Part shown: in pieces, positions 1-7,374 of the stretch
How the letters are laid out: each line of letters starts with the position of its first letter
Numbering within the stretch: position 1 is the stretch's first letter
NCBI GenBank assembly: GCA_023386495.1
Contig: JAEWJS010000137.1
Span: 1-29,250 of the forward strand
Length of the DNA: 29,250 bases
Direction: 5' to 3'
Origin: Bacillota bacterium
GTDB taxonomy: Bacteria > Bacillota > Bacilli > Paenibacillales > Paenibacillaceae
The notes under the pieces: model-generated
Told to the model about the DNA's origin: nothing
The model's database searches: none
Seen by the model: only the letters and a program-made list of their open reading frames with translations
Position numbers and translations under genes: made by a program

Positions 1-301
1 GCTCCTGAATGATCGCTTCCAGCTTGGCCTTGAGCTCAATATCGCCGGTCTCTTCAACATGCAGCGCCGCCCCTGACAGCCAATGGCCCAGGAAGTGCCC
101 GCGCAGCTGACAGACCGGCGTTTCCCAGCCGCCATGCGCCCCTTCCGGAATCGTCCTGCCGTGGAACCTGCCTGCTTCCAGCTGGTAGTTGAACAACAGA
201 TTGCCGCTGTCCAGCTTCATCAGATAGCTTCTGTTCGCACGTTCCCTTCGAACCAGATCATGCTCTCTTACGATGACCTGCTTGCCCTTCAATGCTTCCA
301 T
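1..301 (-). CDS. GH127-type glycoside hydrolase (DUF1680), N-terminal fragment
   Basis: This is an open minus-strand frame that runs off the left edge; about 100 N-terminal residues are visible. The start ATG at 301 is preceded by a strong AGGAGG site. The visible part includes LLFNYQLEAGR, GGWETPVCQLRGHFLGHWLS and a helix-rich stretch after it, which is the typical N-terminus of the DUF1680/GH127 family, whose characterised members are beta-L-arabinofuranosidases with an (alpha/alpha)6 barrel. No signal peptide is seen, so the enzyme should be cytoplasmic. It is the last visible gene of the sugar ABC transporter operon, 40 nt after the second permease, which fits a role in degrading the imported oligosaccharide. 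The catalytic Cys/Glu region lies outside the window, so activity cannot be judged here. Confidence 0.82.
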   Translation of the reverse strand, partial: MEALKGKQVIVREHDLVRRERANRSYLMKLDSGNLLFNYQLEAGRFHGRTIPEGAHGGWETPVCQLRGHFLGHWLSGAALHVEETGDIELKAKLEAIIQE

Positions 302-341
302 CGAATAGTCCCTCCTGTCGCTCCCTCGGCCGGACCAGCGG

Positions 342-1172
342 TCAGCCCTTCAAACCGGATAACGCGATGCCTTTAACGAAGTAATTTTGACCCAACATGA
401 ATAGCAGGATTGGCGGAACCAGCACCATCGTAGCCGCTGCCATTAACAGCTCCCATTGCGCGGTGTAATAGCCTATGAACTGTTGCAAGCCAAGCGCCAG
501 CGTGAACTTCGACTCCTTGTTGATATAGACGAGCGGACCCAGAAAATCGTTCCACACGCCAAGGAACTGAAACAGCGCAACGACAATGATGGCTGACTTG
601 GACAACGGCAGAATGACGCGCGTGAAGATGTAGAAGTATCCTGCGCCGTCGACAAGTGCCGCTTCATCCAGCGATTTCGGAATCGTCCGCATGAACTGCC
701 GGATCAAGAAGATGTTGAATGCCCCGCCGCCGAACCATGCCGGCAGAATCAACGGCAAATAGCTGTTGGGCTCGACGATCGTACGCCAGCCGAGGAACGT
801 CGGAATCAACGTGACGGCATAAGGCAGCATCAGCCCTGTCATCAACAGGCCGAAGATGAGATCTCTCCCCCGCCATTCCAATCTGGAGAAGCTGTAAGCG
901 CACAATGCGCTGGTCACGACTGCACCGGTCACATTGCCGAATACGATCAGCAGCGTGTTGATGAAATATTTGCCGAACGGCACCGTATTCAGCGCGGTCT
1001 GGAAATTCTCGAATCGTATAGGATCGGGAACCCAGATCGGCGGTACGATGAAGATTTGGGACGCGTCCATCAAGGCGCTTCGCAGCATCCATACGAGCGG
1101 CAGGATGAACATGCACGAGCCCAGAACGAGTGCGACGTAGAGCGGCAGCTGTCTGTATTTTTTAGCGATCAT
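342..1172 (-). CDS. Carbohydrate ABC transporter permease, MalG/AraQ type
   Basis: This 276-residue inner-membrane protein has about six hydrophobic segments. The cytoplasmic EAA loop lies near residues 168-188 (DEAALVDGAGYFYIFTRVIL), the site that docks on the transporter ATPase. Size and the MalG-like N-terminus (one TM followed by a periplasmic-side loop) match the second permease of CUT1 sugar importers. The start ATG at 1172 overlaps the stop of the preceding permease by one base (TAATG), and a GAGGGTG ribosome site lies inside that gene, so the two permeases are translationally coupled. No ATPase gene is in the operon. As is common for CUT1 systems in Firmicutes, a shared MsmX-type ATPase elsewhere probably energises it (inference). 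Confidence 0.93.
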   Translation of the reverse strand: MIAKKYRQLPLYVALVLGSCMFILPLVWMLRSALMDASQIFIVPPIWVPDPIRFENFQTALNTVPFGKYFINTLLIVFGNVTGAVVTSALCAYSFSRLEWRGRDLIFGLLMTGLMLPYAVTLIPTFLGWRTIVEPNSYLPLILPAWFGGGAFNIFLIRQFMRTIPKSLDEAALVDGAGYFYIFTRVILPLSKSAIIVVALFQFLGVWNDFLGPLVYINKESKFTLALGLQQFIGYYTAQWELLMAAATMVLVPPILLFMLGQNYFVKGIALSGLKG

Positions 1173-2110
1173 TATTTTTCACCCTCGTAGTACACCCATG
1201 ATTTGGACGAGCGGAACACGATGATCGACAGCACCAGGATGATGACGAACAACACCCAGGCGATGGCGCTCGCGGAACCCATCCGTTGGTTGGCGAATGC
1301 CTCACGATACAAGTAAACGACATAGAACAACGAGGCGTTATTCGGTCCGCCTTCCGTCATAATGTAAGCCTCGGAGAACGATTGGAAGCCGTTAATGATC
1401 CCCATGATCAGATTGAAGAAGATGGTCGGGGTCATCATGGGCAGCGTCACGGCTCTCAGCTTGTGCCACAACCCGCCGCCGTCAATATCGACCGCTTCGT
1501 AATATTGCTCAGGAATCGACTCCAATCCGGCTAGAAAAATAAGCATCGTGCCGCCGACCGTCCATACGTTCATGAGCGCCATGCTCGGAATAACCGTTGC
1601 TTCGTCATAGATCCACATGCTCGTCGGCAGGTGGAGAAATTTAAGCACCTGGTTGAACAGCCCGATATCGGGATTAAGCAGCCAGATGAAAATGGTGGAG
1701 GTCGCTACAATCGGCACGATCGAAGGGACATAGAAGATCGCACGAAAGACGGCCTTCCCCTTCACGTTCTTAGACAATAGCAGTGCCATTGCGAAGGCTG
1801 CCAGCAGACTGACAGGCACAGCCAGTATGACATAATAGAAGGTAACGAACAGCGATTGATAGAAGAAGCTGTCCGCGCCGCTGAACAAGCGTTCATAGTT
1901 ATCGAACCCGATGATGTTGTAATCATTCGTAATCGAATAGTCGGTAAAGCTCAGAAACAGACTGACTAGCAGCGGTCCCAGCGTAAAGATAAGGAAGCCC
2001 AGAATTGCAGGTGCGGCCATTCCGTAACCGTAGACGGTTTCCTTCCTCGGCATGAATCGATGGAGCCATCCAGCCGCTTGCGACGGTTGTTTCATTTCCA
2101 TCTCGATCAT
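1172..2110 (-). CDS. Sugar ABC transporter permease, MalF/UgpA/LplB type
   Basis: The product is about 312 residues with six predicted transmembrane segments and a C-terminal-half EAA loop (YEAVDIDGGGLWHKLRAVTL). It is the first permease of a CUT1-type importer and pairs with the MalG-like permease that follows. The frame opens with GTG at 2113 and ATG at 2110. The GGAAA sequence just upstream is better spaced for 2110, and an ATG at 2101 is also possible, so the exact start is uncertain by a few residues. The gene is separated from the binding-protein gene by 130 nt that contain a large inverted repeat, which may let the binding protein be made in excess over the membrane components. Confidence 0.92.
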   Translation of the reverse strand: MIEMEMKQPSQAAGWLHRFMPRKETVYGYGMAAPAILGFLIFTLGPLLVSLFLSFTDYSITNDYNIIGFDNYERLFSGADSFFYQSLFVTFYYVILAVPVSLLAAFAMALLLSKNVKGKAVFRAIFYVPSIVPIVATSTIFIWLLNPDIGLFNQVLKFLHLPTSMWIYDEATVIPSMALMNVWTVGGTMLIFLAGLESIPEQYYEAVDIDGGGLWHKLRAVTLPMMTPTIFFNLIMGIINGFQSFSEAYIMTEGGPNNASLFYVVYLYREAFANQRMGSASAIAWVLFVIILVLSIIVFRSSKSWVYYEGEK

Positions 2111-2171
2111 CACTTTCCGGTCGTAGATTGTAAGGCATAGTGCGCATCAGGCAGGGTCTAGTAAGAATGCA

Positions 2172-2233
2172 CGGGCGAACCGCAGCTCAAGCTCAGTGAT
2201 CACTGCATGAAGCATTAAAGCTGCGACCGCCCG
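2172..2233 (-). promoter_or_regulatory. Large intercistronic hairpin between binding protein and permease genes
   Basis: Bases 2172-2177 (CGGGCG) pair with 2228-2233, and 2181-2187 (CGCAGCT) pair with 2219-2225. A small internal loop lies between the two stems. The 31-nt apical loop itself contains the self-complementary CAGTGATCACTG. There is no run of T after it on the minus strand, so it looks like an mRNA-stabilising or read-through-limiting structure rather than a full terminator. Such structures between binding-protein and permease genes often set their expression ratio (known for other ABC operons; inferred here). Confidence 0.5.
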
Positions 2234-2241
2234 CATGAATG

Positions 2242-3642
2242 TTACTGCATGCTGCCCTCTAGCAGCGGCTCCAGATCAGGCATAATTTCCTTCATGACCT
2301 GATCAACCGTCTTCTTGCCGGTCCATGCTTGATCAAGTGCAGGTAACATAATATTGTTTATGTCGCCAAAGTTCTTCACATAAACTTCGGACGTGACCTC
2401 GCTGTCTTCGACGATCGGCTTCACGAGGACATCCTGATACCCTTCTACCCTTGCCGGATTCAGTGACGCCCAGATATCGATCTTGTCTTGTTCCAGATAA
2501 TAGGCTTTACGGTTCGGCATCCACAGCCCGTCTCTGAACAGCTCGAGAGAACTCTCTGGGTTCGTGATATATTTCAGCAGCGCCCAAGCCTCTTCAGGAT
2601 GCTTCGAGGACGCGAACACGACGCCCAGCGCTCCGCTGTATACCGACTTCGTGTTCGCTAACTTAGGCAACACGCCGATGCCGTAGTTCAGGCCTTCCGA
2701 CTTGGCAAAATCATTCGTCACCCACTGCCCGTCCAGCACCATCGCATAACGCTTGGATTGCAGCGCGACGGCAGGCGCAGGCATGCTCTTCGCGGCGGTC
2801 GGGCTCGGCATGACATGATACACATTGATCAGGTCGGCAATCTTCTGCAGCACTTCGTTGAAGGCCGGCGTATTGATGCCCGTCTCGCTGCCCATCCCTG
2901 GGAAATATTGCGTTCCGTTGCGCAGCAGCAGCGATTCGAGCGTGCCCGACCACAGATCCATCTTGAAGCCGTACTGCTTGATATTCGCCGGATCGAAGTT
3001 AGGGTCAAGCGCATTTCTGCCTTTGTTATCGAGCGTCAGCTGCTGCGCGACCTGAATGAACTCCTCCCAGGTCCAAGCGTGCTCCGGCTTCGTCGGCGGC
3101 GCTTCGACTCCCGCCTCGACGAACGCGTCTCTGTTGTAGAACAAGGCGAATGATTCCAGATTGTTCATGAGTCCGACGATGCCGTCGTCCTTGCGCGCGA
3201 TAACGCCTTCGATGAAGTCGTCCTCGGTTGCGGAAGCGTCGGACAGGAACAGATCCTTGATATTGGCCAACTTCCCGTCTTCATACCATTTGTAAGCTGT
3301 CGGCGGACCCAAGTAGCCGACATCCGGCGCATCGTTCGAAGCGATCATCGTCGTCAGCTTCGTCTCGTACTCGGAAGGAATGATGATCCCCTCGACCTCG
3401 ATTCCGGTCTCCTCCATGAATTTGTCGATGGCCTTGCTGATGACTTCCTTCTCATAAGTCGAACCCCAGTAAGTGAATCGCAGCTTGATATCCTTCTTCG
3501 GTGCTGCCTGTTCGCCCGAATCGGCATTCGATGAGTTCGCCGATTGGTTCCCGTTCGCATTGTTTGCCGAACCGCATCCGGCAGCGCTTACAACCATACA
3601 TGCAAGCAGCAACAAGATCGACATTGTCCTCCAGTTTTTCAC
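2242..3642 (-). CDS. Extracellular sugar-binding lipoprotein of ABC transporter
   Basis: This 466-residue type 1 solute-binding protein has a lipoprotein signal peptide: a hydrophobic stretch at residues 8-19 and the lipobox AAGC with Cys23 as the lipidation site. An acidic/Asn/Ser linker follows, then the family features LRFTYWGSTYEKEVISKAI and the ABC sugar-binding fold. The protein is anchored outside the membrane and delivers ligand to the two downstream permeases. The start is GTG at 3642 with AGGGAGG seven bases upstream; a nearby ATG at 3646 is in another frame. The gene follows a YesM/YesN-like sensor-regulator pair, an arrangement common in Paenibacillus oligosaccharide uptake loci. 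The ligand cannot be read from sequence. The GH127 and GH43 neighbours suggest arabinose-containing oligosaccharides. Confidence 0.94.
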   Translation of the reverse strand: MKNWRTMSILLLLACMVVSAAGCGSANNANGNQSANSSNADSGEQAAPKKDIKLRFTYWGSTYEKEVISKAIDKFMEETGIEVEGIIIPSEYETKLTTMIASNDAPDVGYLGPPTAYKWYEDGKLANIKDLFLSDASATEDDFIEGVIARKDDGIVGLMNNLESFALFYNRDAFVEAGVEAPPTKPEHAWTWEEFIQVAQQLTLDNKGRNALDPNFDPANIKQYGFKMDLWSGTLESLLLRNGTQYFPGMGSETGINTPAFNEVLQKIADLINVYHVMPSPTAAKSMPAPAVALQSKRYAMVLDGQWVTNDFAKSEGLNYGIGVLPKLANTKSVYSGALGVVFASSKHPEEAWALLKYITNPESSLELFRDGLWMPNRKAYYLEQDKIDIWASLNPARVEGYQDVLVKPIVEDSEVTSEVYVKNFGDINNIMLPALDQAWTGKKTVDQVMKEIMPDLEPLLEGSMQ

Positions 3643-3658
3643 GCATGATCCTCCCTTT

Positions 3659-3704
3659 GAAGTCGCTTATTTGTGATGCAAGCCCATTATGTCACAGCGA
3701 CTTC
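3659..3704. repeat. 9-bp inverted repeat flanking the binding-protein promoter
   Basis: GAAGTCGCT at 3659-3667 and AGCGACTTC at 3696-3704 are perfect inverted copies separated by 28 nt, and they enclose the -10 element at 3686-3691. The two arms could be a regulator-binding site or could fold in the 5' leader, since the downstream arm lies just before the ribosome binding site. The arrangement is seen directly; its function is inference. Confidence 0.45.
3686..3691 (-). promoter_or_regulatory. Extended -10 promoter element of the binding-protein gene
   Basis: On the minus strand the sequence reads TGACATAAT, an extended -10 (TGn plus CATAAT) ending 44 nt before the GTG start of the binding-protein gene. 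No good -35 hexamer lies 16-18 nt upstream, as expected for a promoter that needs an activator such as the neighbouring YesN-like regulator. The element is nested inside a 9-bp inverted repeat. Confidence 0.45.
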
Positions 3705-3749
3705 CCTGCTTCTATTCGACTCTCATTGGAAAGCGAGGTTGATCATTCG

Positions 3750-3763
3750 AGAAAGCGCTCGCA
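3750..3763. promoter_or_regulatory. Candidate cre (CcpA) site
   Basis: The 14-mer AGAAAGCGCTCGCA matches 12 of 14 positions of the Bacillus cre consensus TGAAARCGYTTNCW. It lies in the 124-nt gap between the histidine kinase stop and the binding-protein gene, about 60 nt upstream of the proposed -10. Carbon catabolite control of a sugar transporter operon would be expected, but short degenerate sites also occur by chance. Confidence 0.3.
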
Positions 3764-3766
3764 CGG

Positions 3767-5581
3767 TCAATTCTCCCCCGGCAGGCAGATCATAATCACG
3801 GTCCCGCTCCCGGGATTCGATTGGATCGTGATGCCGTACGCTTCGCCATACATGAGCTTCAGCCGTTGATGCACATTGCGCATGCCGACAGAAGAACCGA
3901 TGCCGCTCATCACCTGCGCGATCCTCTCCGCGCTCATCCCCTTGCCGTTGTCCCGCACCGCGAAATACCGTCGACCCTCTTCCATCCAGCCCGAGATGCG
4001 CAGCACCCGTCCTTCCTCCAGTTCTTCGAATCCATGAATGAATGCATTCTCAACGAAAGGCTGCAGGAACAGACGCGGTACTTCGCCTTGGAGCAGTTCA
4101 GGTTCAACGTAGCAGCCGTAGTCCAGCCCGCCTTCGAACCGGCAGCGCATAATGTAGATGTAGCTCTCCAGCCAAGTCAACTCTTCCTGCAGCGAACCGA
4201 GCGACTTGTTGTTCTCGACGGTATAGTGCAGCATTCTCGACAACGAGGCGACGATTCGGCTGATCTCCCGGTTGTCATGTTCGATCGCGATGCAGTTCAC
4301 TAAATTGAGCGTGTTGTACAGAAAATGCGGATTCAATTGCGTATTGAGCAGATTGATCTGGGATTGCTTCTCTAACAGCTTCACTTCATAGTTCTCATGA
4401 ATGAGCTGTTGAATTTTATCGTTCATCTCGTTGAATCGCCGGCTAAGCTTCTCGAACTCTCCATATCCCCGTACGGGTACTCGGGTAGCAAAGTAACCTT
4501 GCCCCGTCTTGCGAATCGCCTTCATCAGCTGATTCAGCGGTTTTGTGATCAGCATGGACATGGTGTATGCGAGAGTGAGTGACACCGCTAGCACAACCGC
4601 CCCCAGCTTGGCGACCATCTTGAAGATGTTGCCGGATACCTGCGGAATCAGATCCTTGCTCCGGACAGCGGAAATCAATGTCCAACCGGTGATCTGCGAA
4701 GTATCGTAGCTGACGAGCATGTCGTCCCCCTTGTCCTTCACCTGCATGATGCCGCTCTTTCCGCTCACGGCTTCCGCGACCCAATCCGATCGCTTCGCCA
4801 GCGCTTCCGACCGTTCTCCGCTAGCCGACACGATGCGGCCGTTCGGCGCCGCGATGAAGTACATCATGCTGCCTTCTCCGTCCAGCAGCGTGCGATAATA
4901 CGCCTCGAAGAAGTCGACCTTGAAGTTGACGAGCAGAACCGGGCGCTCGATATCTCTCGGCAAGTAGTTAATCGCACCCGATGAGTTATCGAACACATTC
5001 AAGACGCGTCCGACCGCGAATAGGTACCGATACTCATCGATATCGTAGTTGGCCAGATCCTCTTGATTGTACATGTCCACAAAATCATAGGTCGGTTCCC
5101 ACACCAAGCTGCCGTTACCCGCTACGATATGCTGATGAAGCTCAGACAGGATATATTGATCATAGGGAATGAATCCATCTCCGAAGGTGTAATAGCTGGT
5201 CATGATCGTCTGCGCGTATACCTGTTCGTTATAATCGAAATATTTGCCGATGACCCGCTTCAATTCGCGATCGTAGCGCAGCAGATCGTTCGGATCCTCC
5301 GGATTGATCTGCCGGAATATCCGATAGATCTCTTTGTCCTTGTTCATCAGCTCGCTGTTCTCGACGATCTTCTGCAGCTTCAAGTCCAGGATCGTATTAC
5401 TCTGTCGAATGCTCTGATACGTATCCTTGCTGTACTGCGCTACGGCATTCTCTAGACTGTAGTTGTAATAGCCATAGCTGGACAGGGCCAAGGTGAACAT
5501 GAGCAGCGCGAAGAACAATAGAAAAAGCTTCGTTCGCAGACTGAACCGGGCGCGATACTTCGCGATCATGTCCCGGATCAT
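3767..5581 (-). CDS. YesM-like sensor histidine kinase
   Basis: This 604-residue membrane sensor kinase has TM1 near residues 18-39, an extracellular sensor domain of about 280 residues, TM2 near 320-344 and a HAMP region just after it. The His_kinase domain carries the phospho-acceptor His419 in LNPHFLYN, followed by the ATP-binding N-box FVENAFIHG (about 509-517) and the G1 box DNGKGM. It should phosphorylate the response regulator encoded immediately upstream. I chose the ATG at 5581 because it forms an ATGA overlap with the regulator stop and has AGGA upstream; an in-frame start 33 nt earlier (5614) looks less likely. The extracellular domain probably senses the oligosaccharide itself or the loaded binding protein (inference). 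Confidence 0.93.
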   Translation of the reverse strand: MIRDMIAKYRARFSLRTKLFLLFFALLMFTLALSSYGYYNYSLENAVAQYSKDTYQSIRQSNTILDLKLQKIVENSELMNKDKEIYRIFRQINPEDPNDLLRYDRELKRVIGKYFDYNEQVYAQTIMTSYYTFGDGFIPYDQYILSELHQHIVAGNGSLVWEPTYDFVDMYNQEDLANYDIDEYRYLFAVGRVLNVFDNSSGAINYLPRDIERPVLLVNFKVDFFEAYYRTLLDGEGSMMYFIAAPNGRIVSASGERSEALAKRSDWVAEAVSGKSGIMQVKDKGDDMLVSYDTSQITGWTLISAVRSKDLIPQVSGNIFKMVAKLGAVVLAVSLTLAYTMSMLITKPLNQLMKAIRKTGQGYFATRVPVRGYGEFEKLSRRFNEMNDKIQQLIHENYEVKLLEKQSQINLLNTQLNPHFLYNTLNLVNCIAIEHDNREISRIVASLSRMLHYTVENNKSLGSLQEELTWLESYIYIMRCRFEGGLDYGCYVEPELLQGEVPRLFLQPFVENAFIHGFEELEEGRVLRISGWMEEGRRYFAVRDNGKGMSAERIAQVMSGIGSSVGMRNVHQRLKLMYGEAYGITIQSNPGSGTVIMICLPGEN

Positions 5582-7215
5582 TGCGCATTCCTGCCAGCGC
5601 CGAAAATTCTGCATTCCTCAGGCGTAAAGCCGTAGCGCTTCTTGAACACTTTATTGAAATATTTCACATCGCGGTATCCTACCTCGTGCGCAATCTCATA
5701 GACCTTCTTATCCGTCTCCAGCAATTTTCGGTAAGCGATTTCAATTCGCAAATCCATAATATAGCCGGTGAAATGTTTGCCTGTATGTTTCTTGAACAAG
5801 GTGCTGAAGTAAGAGGCATTGAAATAGTACTTCTTCGCGAGCTCTTCCAGCGAAAAGTCTTCGTCAAAATGACGGTGAATGTACTGCAGACAGCGTTCCA
5901 TGACAATGTTGACTTTATTGTCCTTCTGGTCCTGCACTTGAACGGCCATCTCATCGAGCAATTCGATCCATATGCGCTTCAATGGGATCAATCCATAACA
6001 AACCTTCGAATGAAGCGCTTGCTTGATCTTGATCGGCCAGTTCTTCGCTTCCGCCTCAGGCAGCATATTCTGGATGCCGTGATGCAGCCGGTTAAGCAGT
6101 CCGCCTATCTCATCTAACAGCGCTTCAGGACGCGGATAGCGAGACTGCAGCATCGCTTCCAGCCCGGAGTCGATCCACCGCTGGTCGAACGCGATATAGC
6201 CGTGCACATATTGCCGCAGTTCTTCCTCGAACGGGAAGCTTCCCTCCATGACATCCGTGTATTGATTCCGTATATCGGCGTAAGCAACAACGCTGCCTGC
6301 CGGCAGGTAAAATTGACAGCGCATTGCCGTTTCTGCCGTGTGTAATGCATCAGGCGCAGCGGATTCGATTGCGTCTAGCAGCTCTCCGGTGCCGATCGAC
6401 AGCATGATGCCGCCGTAATCTTGATCGAGTTGTCTGCTCAACGCTTGAAGTGCCTGATACATGGGGATGAGCGAGCTGCCATCGTCGTGCTCCGGACCTC
6501 GCATAATACTGATCATTTCGTCGGTCTGGTCGGAGGAAGAGAAGGTAAGCGCGTGACCGTAAGGATTGAGCGTCTCCGTCAACCGCATTTTGATATCGCG
6601 ATACAGCTTGGCTTGGTCTTCGGCCGCATGCGGCGGATCGCCGGGCTGGTCAGCATGCCGGTCGATCCGCGTAATCATGACATAGCCCTTGCCTTGCAGT
6701 CGAAGAATGTCTGCAGCCTCCATGCGTTCGGCAAGCGTGCAAGTCCCTCTGGTCCATCTGTTCATGAGATGATCGATATAGAGCGGCACGAGCTGATTGA
6801 GCTGATCGGCCATCATCATCTTCTCATGCCGGCTGTTACGCTCCTGCTGGATGCTTGCTTCTATGGATTGGATAATATCGCGGATCTTATCATCCTCGAT
6901 CGGCTTCAGCAGATAGCGGTCTACGCGCAGGTTAAGCGCGCGCTGGGCATAATCGAAGTCATTGTAACCGCTGACAACGACGAACTTGGCATGCTGGTTA
7001 TGCTGGTGAATGTGTTCGATCATGCTGAGTCCATCCATTCGCGGCATGCGAATGTCGCTGAACACGATATCCGGCACAGCTTGCTTGCACAGCTCGAGCG
7101 CTGCCTCTCCGTTCTTGGCCTCCATGACCTCGTACCCGTTGCGGCAATCTCGAATGATGCGGGACAATATTTTCCGCTGCCGCGGCTCATCATCTACGAC
7201 TAGAACTCGAAGCAT
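5578..7215 (-). CDS. YesN-like response regulator with AraC-type DNA-binding domain
   Basis: The protein has 545 residues. The N-terminal receiver domain (1-120) has the acidic pocket D8-D9, phospho-acceptor Asp54 in FSDIRMP, and conserved Lys104 in LLKPI. A middle region of about 300 residues is typical of long YesN proteins. The C-terminus (about 440-540) is a double helix-turn-helix AraC domain, with SLEELAKKYYFNASYFSTLF and the second helix pair ending YGFTPEECR. The ATG at 7215 has GGAGGTCA at good distance. It is cotranscribed with the kinase (4-nt overlap) and likely activates the sugar transporter genes that follow. Its binding site is unknown; the inverted repeat around 3659-3704 is a candidate. 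Confidence 0.94.
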   Translation of the reverse strand: MLRVLVVDDEPRQRKILSRIIRDCRNGYEVMEAKNGEAALELCKQAVPDIVFSDIRMPRMDGLSMIEHIHQHNQHAKFVVVSGYNDFDYAQRALNLRVDRYLLKPIEDDKIRDIIQSIEASIQQERNSRHEKMMMADQLNQLVPLYIDHLMNRWTRGTCTLAERMEAADILRLQGKGYVMITRIDRHADQPGDPPHAAEDQAKLYRDIKMRLTETLNPYGHALTFSSSDQTDEMISIMRGPEHDDGSSLIPMYQALQALSRQLDQDYGGIMLSIGTGELLDAIESAAPDALHTAETAMRCQFYLPAGSVVAYADIRNQYTDVMEGSFPFEEELRQYVHGYIAFDQRWIDSGLEAMLQSRYPRPEALLDEIGGLLNRLHHGIQNMLPEAEAKNWPIKIKQALHSKVCYGLIPLKRIWIELLDEMAVQVQDQKDNKVNIVMERCLQYIHRHFDEDFSLEELAKKYYFNASYFSTLFKKHTGKHFTGYIMDLRIEIAYRKLLETDKKVYEIAHEVGYRDVKYFNKVFKKRYGFTPEECRIFGAGRNAQ

Positions 7216-7330
7216 TCGATGTGACCTCCATTTCTCTTGATGCTGGCTTACTACTAGTATGGTAGCACGATTATCGCCGGGACGATTATTGGAATAGGGG
7301 GGCTGTCATTAGGAGCTGCGCCAATAGTAA

Positions 7331-7357
7331 AAACTGCCGCATATCGCACGCGGCAGT
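7331..7357 (-). terminator. Rho-independent terminator after the GH43-type gene
   Basis: ACTGCCGC (7333-7340) pairs perfectly with GCGGCAGT (7350-7357) across a 9-nt loop, and on the minus strand the stem is followed by TTTTTA. It lies 18 nt past the stop of the GH43-type gene. The rest of the 7216-7374 gap must hold the promoter of the response-regulator operon; I see no convincing -35/-10 pair there. Confidence 0.8.
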
Positions 7358-7374
7358 CTTCCTGTCTAGCCTTA

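Noticed and set aside
3452..3646. Small gene starting at the ATG at 3646
   Set aside because: It shares the ribosome site with the binding-protein gene but is in another frame and has no recognisable product; the lipoprotein frame from GTG 3642 is clearly real.
7270..7292. Direct repeat CGATTAT in the gap upstream of the response regulator
   Set aside because: Two 7-nt copies are too short to claim as a site without further examples.
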